From Ottowia testudinis (lineage in GTDB: Bacteria; Pseudomonadota; Gammaproteobacteria; Burkholderiales; Burkholderiaceae_C): a stretch of DNA of 64,000 nucleotides. Below are positions 1 through 7,754 of the stretch, piece by piece; within the stretch, counting starts at the first letter, position 1, and the number at the start of each line of letters is the position of its first letter. The stretch lies in contig NZ_CP071796.1 in assembly GCF_017498525.1 (NCBI RefSeq), positions 1,178,001 to 1,242,000 of the forward strand, written 5' to 3'. The position numbers and the translations under genes are program-made. Under the pieces are notes generated by a model that ran no database searches, was not told the origin of the DNA, and worked only from the letters and a program-made list of their open reading frames with translations.

Positions 1-1419
1 TCTGGCACGCAGGTCGACCATGTGCCCGACGACCGCGCACTGCTCATGCCCTCGCTCACCTGGCGGCCCAGCGCGGCCACGCAATTCACCGTCGATGCAC
101 TGTGGCAAAGCGACAAAACAGGCAGCACGGCGCAGTTCTTTCCGTGGATCGGCACCGTGCTGCCCAGCACCCACGGCCGGCTGCCCACGCACCGCTTCAT
201 CGGCGAGCCCAGCGACCGCTACGACAGCGAACGCCGGCACATCGGCTGGCGCTTCGAGCACGCCTTCAACGACCAGTGGCGCGTGCGGCACAACCTGCGT
301 TACTCGCACAACCAGAACGTGGGCGTTTACCACTGGGCCGATTTTTCGACCATCGTGGGCGGCTGGGGGGCCGACCCGATTGGCCAGCGCGTCATCGGCC
401 GCAAGCTGAGCGACACCAACACCAAGACGCGCATGCTGTTGCTCGACCAGCACCTGCAAGGCCGGTTCTCGACCGGCGCGCTCCAGCACACCGTGCTGGC
501 CGGCATCGACCATGCGCGGCAGGATGAGCAGACTTGGCGCGCCGTGCGCCGCCCCAGCACCATCGATGCGTGGAGCCCCGTGTATGGGCGCATCACCCCC
601 GGCGTGGCGCGCACCCGCTTGCCTGACACCCACCAGCGCAACACTGGCGTGTATCTGCAAGACCAGATTCACTGGCAAAACTGGATTTTCGTGGCTGGCC
701 TGCGCCATGATCGCGCCAGTTCTGGCGTGCAAGGCAAACCCGACGCCATCACCAGCGCCACCACCCACCGGCTGGGCGCGATGTACACCACGCCCTCGGG
801 CTGGAACCCTTACCTCAGCTACGCCGAATCCTTCACCCCCCAAGCGCCGCGCGGCAGCGTCAGCTTCAAGCCGCTGCGCGGGCGGCTGTGGGAACTGGGC
901 CTGAAGTACGAGCCGCCGGGCCAGGCGCTGGCCTTCAACGCCGCGCTGTACGACGTGCAGGAGAAAAACCGCATCCAGTCGCCGCAGCCCGACGTCTACA
1001 ACCAGCTCGGCAAAACGCGCACGCGCGGGTTGGAACTGGAGGCGCGCGGCGCCGTGGGCCGCCACCTCGACGTGCTGGGTCACTACAACCTCACCGACGC
1101 CGACGTGCAGTTGAGCGGGGTGCCCAAACACCAGGCCACCGCCTGGGGCGTGTACCGCTTCAATGCGTCGCGCAGCCTGGGCTGGTCGGTCGGCGCGGGC
1201 GTGCGCTGGATGAGCGCCTTCCGCGAACGCACCGGCCCGCGCGTGCCCGCCACTGCGCTGGTCGATTTGATGCTGGCCTACGACACCGAGCACTGGCGCG
1301 TGGCGCTGAACGTGGCCAACGCCGCCGACAAGACCTATGTCTCCACCTGCCTGTCGCGCGGCGACTGCTGGTGGGGCGCGCGCCGCACGGTGCTGATGAG
1401 CGCCACCTATCGCTTTTGA
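1..1419 (+). CDS. TonB-dependent siderophore receptor, C-terminal part (partial at window edge)
   Basis: The reading frame is open from base 1, so the gene begins upstream of the window and only the last ~472 residues are visible. What remains is the outer-membrane beta-barrel: alternating short aromatic strands, a region typical of FhuA-like receptors (LSYAESFTPQAPRG, then LRGRLWELGLKYEP) and a terminal strand ending in YRF, the usual signal for barrel assembly. Two Cys sit near the C-terminus (STCLSRGDC), as in FhuA/FoxA-type ferric hydroxamate receptors. The expected role is TonB-driven import of a ferric siderophore across the outer membrane. The plug and TonB box are outside the window. 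The ligand cannot be told from the sequence. Confidence 0.93.
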   Translation, partial: SGTQVDHVPDDRALLMPSLTWRPSAATQFTVDALWQSDKTGSTAQFFPWIGTVLPSTHGRLPTHRFIGEPSDRYDSERRHIGWRFEHAFNDQWRVRHNLRYSHNQNVGVYHWADFSTIVGGWGADPIGQRVIGRKLSDTNTKTRMLLLDQHLQGRFSTGALQHTVLAGIDHARQDEQTWRAVRRPSTIDAWSPVYGRITPGVARTRLPDTHQRNTGVYLQDQIHWQNWIFVAGLRHDRASSGVQGKPDAITSATTHRLGAMYTTPSGWNPYLSYAESFTPQAPRGSVSFKPLRGRLWELGLKYEPPGQALAFNAALYDVQEKNRIQSPQPDVYNQLGKTRTRGLELEARGAVGRHLDVLGHYNLTDADVQLSGVPKHQATAWGVYRFNASRSLGWSVGAGVRWMSAFRERTGPRVPATALVDLMLAYDTEHWRVALNVANAADKTYVSTCLSRGDCWWGARRTVLMSATYRF

Positions 1420-1594
1420 CAGCGTCCGCAGCGCCCAGACCGCCCATGCCCCTTTTACACCGAAGTTTCATGCCGAAGCGACCGCTCATACACGGCGAGC
1501 CGCGCAAGGTGCTGCTGACGGCGCAATACACGTGGTAGCGGTGTTTTACAAGGCAAATCAGCCGTTTGTCCAGGTATTTCAAGCGCAAGAAGCT

Positions 1595-1915
1595 ATGAAA
1601 AAAGAAGCAAACCGGCGCGCCACCCGCCGCTACCGCCTGGGCGTGGCAGCGCGCGCGCTGGCCGCCATCGGCGGCGGTTACGCATTGAGTGCGCTGGCCA
1701 GCGTGGCGCTGGCACTGTGGCTGCCGGTGGCCCGGGCCGAGGCGGTCACGTGGGGGCTGCTGGCGGCTTTCGTGGTGTATCCGCTGGCGGTGATGTGGGT
1801 GTTTGCCGCCCGCAGCGCCGCGCGCGCCTGGCTGGGGCTGGCGCTGCCGGCGGCGCTGCTCGGGCTGCCGGTGGCGCTGCACCAGTGGGGCTGGCTGGCG
1901 AGGGCGCCGACATGA
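1595..1915 (+). CDS. Small DUF3649-like inner-membrane protein of iron-uptake loci
   Basis: A 106-residue protein, basic at the N-terminus, with about three hydrophobic segments (roughly residues 20-45, 48-68 and 75-98). The sequence RYRLGVAARALAAIGGGY matches my recollection of the DUF3649 family found beside siderophore receptors and PepSY proteins; its biochemical role is unknown. I chose the ATG at 1595 because it begins the charged MKKEANRRATRR segment. A GTG at 1532 in the same frame would add 21 residues of atypical sequence. The start overlaps a copy of the dispersed family repeat (caagcgcaagaagctatg). The stop overlaps a possible ATG at 1912 of the next frame (ATGA), so translational coupling to the following receptor is possible. 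Confidence 0.8.
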   Translation: MKKEANRRATRRYRLGVAARALAAIGGGYALSALASVALALWLPVARAEAVTWGLLAAFVVYPLAVMWVFAARSAARAWLGLALPAALLGLPVALHQWGWLARAPT

Positions 1916-2082
1916 AGCCGCCGTCAAACCCCGCGCCGCCTGCGCAAGAACGTTGCCCGACCAGTGCCGTCCATCCAACCCGAACCGCCATGCGCCAAGG
2001 GCGCAGAAAAGCACCTCACAGGGCGCTTGCAAAGGGCGCTGCGCCCAGCTTCAGCCGGGTTTTGCCTCATTTTTTTTCAGCC

Positions 2083-4302
2083 ATGACCACCCATCGTTTT
2101 CACCCTGCCTCTGCCAGCGTGGCAGCGTTGACGCTGCTGACCGCTGCCGCGCAGGCGCAAACCCTTGCGGCGCCAGCCGTTGCCGCGCCGCAAGCCAAGG
2201 CCAGCGCCGCTGCCGCGACCACGCTGCCCGAGGTCACCGTGGCGGCAGACAAGGACAGCAGCGGCACCACCGAGGGCACGCGCTCGTTCACGCCGTCCAC
2301 CGTCTCAGGCGCCACGGGGCTGCCGCTTTCGGTGCGCGAGACGCCGCAGTCGGTCACCGTCATCACGCGCGAGCGGATCGAGGCGCAAGGCATGCAGACG
2401 GTGTCGGACGCGGTGCAGGCCACGCCGGGCGTGTCCACGGCGCTGATGGACGGGCGCGGCGAAAGCTACAGCGCGCGCGGCTTCGGCATCTCCAGCATCC
2501 AGCTCGACGGCGTGCCGATGACCTGGGGCAGCGGCTGGGATGCGGGCGAAACCCGCAACAACTTGGCCACGATCGACCGCGTCGAGGTGGTGCGCGGCGC
2601 CGCCGGGCTGCTGACGGGCGCGGGCAACCCCTCGGCCAGCATCAACCTGATCCGCAAGCGCGCCGACAGCCCCACCTTCACCGGCCAGGCGCAGCTGGAG
2701 CTGGGTTCGCACCAGCGCCGCGCGGGGATGCTCGATCTGTCCACCCCGCTCAACGCCGACGCCAGCGTGCGTGCGCGCCTGATCGGCAAGGCCACGGCAC
2801 GCCACACCTTCAACGACCGCGAGCGCGTGGCCAACCAGCTGCTGTACGGCGTGGTCGATGCCGACCTGAGTGCCCACACCCGCCTGTCGGTGGGGGCCGA
2901 CTGGCAGAACAACGATTCCAGCGGCGCGCTGTGGGGCGGCCTGCTGCCCTGGCACAGGGACGGCTCGCGCATCGACTGGCCGCACGGCTTCAGCCTGGCG
3001 CCGCGCTGGGCGTCGTGGCCCAGCCAGCAGCGCAGCGTGTTCGGCACGCTGGAGCACCGGTTCAACCCGGATTGGTCGCTGCGCCTGCACGCGCAGCACA
3101 TCCGCAATGCCAACCAGGCCAAGCTGGCCAACCCCAATGGGCTGCTGGATGCGGCCACGGGCAGCGGCATCGCCAATTCGCGCGTGCAGTACGACGTGGA
3201 GCGCAGCCAGAGCGATCTGGCGCTGCAAGCGCAAGGCGCCTTCCACGCGCTGGGCCGGCGCCACGAGCTGGTGCTGGGCGCGCAAACCAGCCGCCAGAAG
3301 TTTCAGGGCCTGCGCACGCACGGCGGCAGCAACAACCCGATTGCCGATGTCTGGGCCTACGACGGCCAGCAGCCCGAGCCCGAACCGCTGGCGCAGCCCG
3401 AGCTGAGCGCGCGCAACAGCACGCGCGAACACGCGGTGTACGGCGCCACCCGGCTGCACCTGGCCGATCCGCTGCGCCTGATCGTGGGCGCGCGCATCAC
3501 CCATTGGCAGAAGGTGGGCGAGCCCGCCGCCTTCAACACCGCCTACACGCTGCGCCACCCGCATGTCGTGACGCCTTATGCGGGGCTGGTGCTCGACATC
3601 GACCCGACCTGGTCGGCCTACGCCAGCATTGCGCGCGTGTTCAACCCGCAGGAGCGGCGCGACCGCGAGGGCCGCTACCTGGACCCCGTCACCGGCCAGA
3701 ATTTGGAGCTGGGCGTCAAGGCCGCCTGGCTGAACGGGCGCCTGACCGGCAGCGCCGCCGTGTTCCAGACCACGCAGGACAACGTGGCGGTGGCCGATGG
3801 CCGCCAAACCGTGCCCGGCACGGCGGCGGAGCAGGCTTACACCGGCGCCAAGGGCGTGAAAACGCGCGGCTACGAGCTGGAACTGGTGGGCAGCCCCACG
3901 CCCGGCTGGGACGTGAGCCTGGGCTGGACGGCCTTCAGCAGCCGCGATGCGCAAGGCCAGCCCGTCAACACCAACCGGCCCGCCAAGCTGCTCAAGCTGT
4001 TCACCCAATACCGCCTGCCCGGAACCTGGAGCGCGCTCACGCTGGGCGCGGGGCTGGACTGGCAAGGCCGCATTTACAGCGACGTGAAAAACCCCGTCAC
4101 CCGCGCCCCCGAGCAGCTGGAGCAAGCCGCTTACGCGCTGCTCAACCTGTCGGCGCGCTACCAGTTCAGCAAGCACGCGTCGATGCGGCTGGCCGTGAAC
4201 AACGTGCTCGACAAGCGGTACTGGGCCAACGTGGGCTTTTACGACCGCCTCACCTGGGGCGCGCCACGCAGCGTGGTGCTGACGCTGAACGCCCAGTTTT
4301 GA
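2083..4302 (+). CDS. TonB-dependent siderophore receptor (FhuE/FpvA-like)
   Basis: A 739-residue outer-membrane receptor. A Sec signal peptide covers residues 1-25 and is followed by an Ala-rich spacer and a TonB-box-like TLPEVTV near residues 47-53. The plug domain has the family signatures ETPQSVTVITRERIEAQG, YSARGFGISSIQLDG and IDRVEVVRGAAGLLTGAG. The barrel ends in SVVLTLNAQF with a terminal Phe. GAGNPSASINLIRKR is typical of the FpvA/FhuE/PupB group, which import hydroxamate or mixed ferric siderophores. The start at 2083 gives a clean signal peptide. An upstream ATG at 1912, overlapping the previous stop, is possible but would put an odd 57-residue leader in front. There is no STN domain, so transcription signalling to a FecR-type regulator is not expected. 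Confidence 0.93.
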   Translation: MTTHRFHPASASVAALTLLTAAAQAQTLAAPAVAAPQAKASAAAATTLPEVTVAADKDSSGTTEGTRSFTPSTVSGATGLPLSVRETPQSVTVITRERIEAQGMQTVSDAVQATPGVSTALMDGRGESYSARGFGISSIQLDGVPMTWGSGWDAGETRNNLATIDRVEVVRGAAGLLTGAGNPSASINLIRKRADSPTFTGQAQLELGSHQRRAGMLDLSTPLNADASVRARLIGKATARHTFNDRERVANQLLYGVVDADLSAHTRLSVGADWQNNDSSGALWGGLLPWHRDGSRIDWPHGFSLAPRWASWPSQQRSVFGTLEHRFNPDWSLRLHAQHIRNANQAKLANPNGLLDAATGSGIANSRVQYDVERSQSDLALQAQGAFHALGRRHELVLGAQTSRQKFQGLRTHGGSNNPIADVWAYDGQQPEPEPLAQPELSARNSTREHAVYGATRLHLADPLRLIVGARITHWQKVGEPAAFNTAYTLRHPHVVTPYAGLVLDIDPTWSAYASIARVFNPQERRDREGRYLDPVTGQNLELGVKAAWLNGRLTGSAAVFQTTQDNVAVADGRQTVPGTAAEQAYTGAKGVKTRGYELELVGSPTPGWDVSLGWTAFSSRDAQGQPVNTNRPAKLLKLFTQYRLPGTWSALTLGAGLDWQGRIYSDVKNPVTRAPEQLEQAAYALLNLSARYQFSKHASMRLAVNNVLDKRYWANVGFYDRLTWGAPRSVVLTLNAQF

Positions 4303-4321
4303 ACCCATCCGATTTGATCCC

Positions 4322-4504
4322 ATGACCACATCCACACCTTCCGAATTCCGCCGCCTCTGGGCCTGGCCCATCGCGCTGGGTGTACTCACGGCCAGCGGCC
4401 TGCTGTCGGCGCTGGTGTCCGACGGCTGGGGCGATGCGTGGTCGTGGCTGGCGCTGGGCGCGCCGGTGGCGGTGATGGCCTGGCACATGGGCAAAAAGCC
4501 ATGA
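4322..4504 (+). CDS. Small two-helix membrane protein of unknown function
   Basis: Sixty residues with two hydrophobic stretches (about 15-34 and 41-55) and a basic tail HMGKKP. It starts 19 bp after the receptor stop, and its own stop overlaps the ATG of the PepSY gene (ATGA at 4501-4504), so it is almost certainly translated in this operon. I do not recognise the family. Similar tiny proteins occur between siderophore receptors and PepSY reductases, which suggests a subunit or accessory role at the inner membrane. The function is not shown by the sequence. Confidence 0.68.
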   Translation: MTTSTPSEFRRLWAWPIALGVLTASGLLSALVSDGWGDAWSWLALGAPVAVMAWHMGKKP

Positions 4505-5646
4505 CCGCGCGCCAGCTCAAGACCTGGACCTGGCTGCACAAGTGGAGCAGCCTGGTGTGCACCGCGTTCATGCTGCTGTTGTGCCTGACGGGGCTGCCGC
4601 TGATCTTTCACCACGAGATCGGCCACCTGCTGGGCACCGAGGTGGAGCCGGCGCCCATGGCGGCCGGCACGCCGCACGTCAGCCTGGACCAGATGCTCAA
4701 GGCCGCGCAGGCGCGCCACCCTGAGCGCGTGGTGCAGTTCAGCGCGCCGCACGAGGACACCGATGACCTGTGGTTCGTCACCCTCACGCCCACGCCGGCG
4801 CCCACCGACGACTTCCGCTCGGTCGCCGTCGATGCGCGCACCGGCGCCGTGGTGGCCGAGCCGCGCTTCGACACCGGCTTCATGTGGGTCATGCTCAAGC
4901 TGCACGTGGACCTGTTCGCCGGGCTGCCGGGCAAGCTGTTTCTGGGCTTCATGGGGCTGCTGCTGTGCCTGGCCATCGTCTCGGGCGTGGTGCTGTACGC
5001 GCCGTTCATGCGCAAGCTGGATTTCGGCGCCGTGCGGCGCGACAAGTCGCCGCGCGTGAAGTGGCTCGACCTGCACAACCTGCTGGGCATCGTCACGCTG
5101 GTGTGGGCGCTGGTGGTGGGCTTCACCGGCGTCATCAACACCTGGGCCGACCTGCTGATCAAGTACTGGCAGTACGCCGAGATCAGCCACATCGTCGCAC
5201 CGTACAAGGACCATCCGGTGATCACCGCCGCCGAGCGCGCGCCGGTGCAGGCCGCGCTGCAGGTGGCCCAGGCGCGTACGCCGGGGCAACGGGTGAGCTT
5301 TGTCGCTTATCCCGGCACCGCGTTTTCCAGCCCGCACCACATCACTTTTTTCATGAAGGGCGATACGCCGCTGACCGCGCGCCTGCTGCAACCGGTGATG
5401 GTGGACGCGCGCACCGCGCAAGTCACCGCCATGCCGCGCCTGCCCTGGTACCTGGCGGCGCTGCTGCTGTCGCAGCCGCTGCACTTTGGCGACTACGGCG
5501 GCATGCCGATGAAGATCATCTGGGCGCTGCTGGACATCGCCACGTTCGTAGTGCTGGGCAGCGGGCTGTACCTGTGGCTGAGACGGCGGGCGCCGCGCAG
5601 CTTGCGGGATGAAGCGGGGGTCGAGGGCGGCGCTCAGCCGATCTGA
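4501..5646 (+). CDS. PepSY-associated transmembrane protein (putative ferrisiderophore reductase)
   Basis: A 381-residue inner-membrane protein beginning MTARQLKTWTWLHKWSSL. The first transmembrane segment (about 16-38) carries HKW and FHHEIGH histidines. A periplasmic PepSY-like region follows, then helices near 145-170, 200-222 and 335-365, the last ending in LYLWLRRRAPR. This is the architecture of PepSY_TM proteins (PiuB/FoxB-like), some of which reduce or release iron from siderophores in the periplasm. The gene overlaps the small membrane gene upstream by 4 bp and lies in a receptor operon, supporting the iron role. Substrate and electron donor are unknown. Confidence 0.87.
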   Translation: MTARQLKTWTWLHKWSSLVCTAFMLLLCLTGLPLIFHHEIGHLLGTEVEPAPMAAGTPHVSLDQMLKAAQARHPERVVQFSAPHEDTDDLWFVTLTPTPAPTDDFRSVAVDARTGAVVAEPRFDTGFMWVMLKLHVDLFAGLPGKLFLGFMGLLLCLAIVSGVVLYAPFMRKLDFGAVRRDKSPRVKWLDLHNLLGIVTLVWALVVGFTGVINTWADLLIKYWQYAEISHIVAPYKDHPVITAAERAPVQAALQVAQARTPGQRVSFVAYPGTAFSSPHHITFFMKGDTPLTARLLQPVMVDARTAQVTAMPRLPWYLAALLLSQPLHFGDYGGMPMKIIWALLDIATFVVLGSGLYLWLRRRAPRSLRDEAGVEGGAQPI

Positions 5647-5806
5647 CCGACAGCCCCCTGGTTGACCGTCCCCATGCCTGAAACCCGATTTTTGAAGAAA
5701 AAAGCGCCGCGAGTCGCGGTGAAACAAGCGTGGATAGCTATCTTTTTAATAGTACTCCGAGCCAACGGCGCCGCGAGACGAATGGCGCCTTGAGAGACAA
5801 CACGTC

Positions 5807-7441
5807 ATGAAAAACGGTTTCCGCCAATCCATGGCCTGGCTGCACACCTACAGCGGGCTGCTGGTGGGCTGGGTGCTGTTCGTGGTGTTCGCGGGCGGCA
5901 CGGCAGCGTACTTTCGCAGCGAGATCACGTTCTGGATGCAGCCTGAGCTGCACGGCGCGGCGCTTAAATCGCCCAGCGCCGCCGAGCGGCCTGAGTTGGC
6001 GCGCCGCGTGGCCGACTGGCTGGGCCAGAACGCCGCCGGCAGCCCGCGCTGGTTCATCACCTTGCCGAGCGAGCGCGAGCCGCTGGTGCGCGTGGTTTGG
6101 CAAAAACCGCCCGGTCAGGCGCCGGCGAAAGGGCGCGGGCGCTTTGGCGAAGCGCTGCTCGACCCCGCCACCGTGCAGCCGGTGGCCGGCGTGCGCGACA
6201 CGCGCGGGGGCGACTTTTTCTACCGCCTGCATTTCGACCTGCACTACATGCCCGCCATCTGGGCGCGCTGGATTGTGGGCTTTTGCGCCATGTTCATGCT
6301 GGTCGCCATCGTGAGCGGCATCGTCACGCACCGGCGCATCTTCAAGGACTTCTTCACCTTCCGCCCGCGCAAGGGCCAGCGCAGCTGGCTGGATGCGCAC
6401 AACGTCAGCGCCGTGCTGGCGCTGCCGTATCACCTGATGATCACGTACACGGGGCTGCTGACGCTGGTCTTCATGTACATGCCGTGGGCGCCGCAGGCGG
6501 CCTACGAGCAGCCGCGTTGGCAAGGCGCTTTTGAAGCCGAAGCGCTGGGCCGGCCCGAGCGGCCCCAGGCCAGCCAGCGCGCCGCGCCGCTGGCCGACCT
6601 GGGCGCGATGGTCGCCCAGGCGCAGCAGCGCTGGCAGGGCGTGCCGGCGGGCCAGATCACCATCGACCACCCGGGCGATGCGGCGGCGCGCGTGGCGGTG
6701 CGGCAGACCAGCGGCCTGTCGCTGCGCATGCGAGCGCCGATCGCCTATTTCAGCGGTGCCGAGGGCGCCTTCACCGGCGTGAGCGACGAGCAGCCGCGCG
6801 CCGCGGTGCTCACGTATGACGTGTCCGAGGGCTTGCACGTGGCGCGCTTTGCCTCGCCCCTGCTGCGGGCGCTGTTCTTCTTGTCGGGCCTGGCCGGCTG
6901 CGCCATGGTGGCCACCGGCCTGCTGCTGTGGACGGTGAAAGAGCGGCCCGCGCACCTGAAGGCGCTACAAAAAGGCGAGCGCGGCAGCTGGGCGCTGCGC
7001 CTGGTCGACGGGCTGAACGTGGGTGCCGTGGCGGGGCTGCTGGTGGCCATGCCGGCGCTGTTCTGGATCAACCGCTTGCTGCCGGTGGAGGTGGCCGAAC
7101 GCGCGCAAATGGAAATCCACCTGTTTTTTGCCGTGTGGGGCGCGTGCGCACTGCTGGGGCTGGCGCGGCCCTCGCGCGGCATGTGGCGCGCGCAGCTGCT
7201 GGCCGCGGGGGCCTTGTTCGCCTTGGTGCCGCTGCTGAATGCGGCCACCGGCGGGGCGCACTGGGGCGTGTCGCTGCCGCAGGGCCAGTGGGTGGTGGCC
7301 GGGTTTGATGCCGTGTGCCTGCTGCTGGGCGTGGGCTTGCTGGGGGCGGCGCGCTGGCTGCGGCGCCCGTTGGCCCGTCGCACGGCAGCGGCAGGCGGGG
7401 CGGCGGCGCGCCAACCCCAGGCGCAGGGCCTGGCGTCATGA
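5807..7441 (+). CDS. PepSY-associated transmembrane protein, long form (putative ferrisiderophore reductase)
   Basis: A 544-residue membrane protein. The N-terminal helix (MAWLHTYSGLLVGWVLFVV) is followed by a periplasmic domain, the conserved FYRLHFDLHYMP segment, a helix with ARWIVGFCAMFMLVAIVSG and a basic RRIFKDFFTFRPRKGQ loop. Several more helices lie in the C-terminal third. RLHFDLHY and LDAHNVSAVLALPYH supply the paired histidines usual in PepSY_TM reductases that bind heme. The 160-bp gap before it contains an inverted copy of the dispersed repeat (ggatagctatc) and no clear terminator. The stop overlaps the ATG of the DUF3325-like gene. The ortholog in other Burkholderiales is typically next to a FhuA-type receptor, as here. 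Confidence 0.87.
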   Translation: MKNGFRQSMAWLHTYSGLLVGWVLFVVFAGGTAAYFRSEITFWMQPELHGAALKSPSAAERPELARRVADWLGQNAAGSPRWFITLPSEREPLVRVVWQKPPGQAPAKGRGRFGEALLDPATVQPVAGVRDTRGGDFFYRLHFDLHYMPAIWARWIVGFCAMFMLVAIVSGIVTHRRIFKDFFTFRPRKGQRSWLDAHNVSAVLALPYHLMITYTGLLTLVFMYMPWAPQAAYEQPRWQGAFEAEALGRPERPQASQRAAPLADLGAMVAQAQQRWQGVPAGQITIDHPGDAAARVAVRQTSGLSLRMRAPIAYFSGAEGAFTGVSDEQPRAAVLTYDVSEGLHVARFASPLLRALFFLSGLAGCAMVATGLLLWTVKERPAHLKALQKGERGSWALRLVDGLNVGAVAGLLVAMPALFWINRLLPVEVAERAQMEIHLFFAVWGACALLGLARPSRGMWRAQLLAAGALFALVPLLNAATGGAHWGVSLPQGQWVVAGFDAVCLLLGVGLLGAARWLRRPLARRTAAAGGAAARQPQAQGLAS

Positions 7442-7731
7442 CCGGCGCCCTGCTCATCGCCCTGGCGTTTGGCAGCGCGTGGGCGGGCTTTTGCGCGCTC
7501 AGCCTGGCGATGGAGCGCCATTTTCAGGACGCCTTCGGCCGCCAGCGCCAGGGCTTTGAACGCTGGCGGCCGTGGCTGCGTGCAGCGGGCGCAGCGGGGT
7601 TGGGGCTGTCGCTCATCGCCTGCCTGTGGCCGCACGGCGCGGCCCAAGGCTGGGTGCTGTGGCTGGGCGTGCTCACGGCGGCGGCGCTGGCGCAGGTGCT
7701 GGCATTGAGCGGCGTTTTTCGTGCTTATTAA
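7438..7731 (+). CDS. Small DUF3325-like membrane protein
   Basis: Ninety-seven residues with three hydrophobic segments (about 3-22, 45-63 and 70-92). The N-terminal FCALSLAMERHFQD pattern fits what I recall of DUF3325, a family almost always beside PepSY reductases and siderophore receptors. It starts by ATGA overlap with the upstream PepSY gene (7438-7441), so the two are translationally coupled. It may be a subunit of the reductase. No catalytic motif is visible. Confidence 0.78.
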   Translation: MTGALLIALAFGSAWAGFCALSLAMERHFQDAFGRQRQGFERWRPWLRAAGAAGLGLSLIACLWPHGAAQGWVLWLGVLTAAALAQVLALSGVFRAY

Positions 7732-7754
7732 CCGGTTTGAATCGAGTGAATTTA

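Noticed and set aside
2305-5727. A long - strand open frame (1140 codons) across the receptor and PepSY genes
   Set aside because: It is a GC-rich shadow of the + strand genes: its translation is His/Arg/Ala-rich with no domain, and the + strand frames have clear families.
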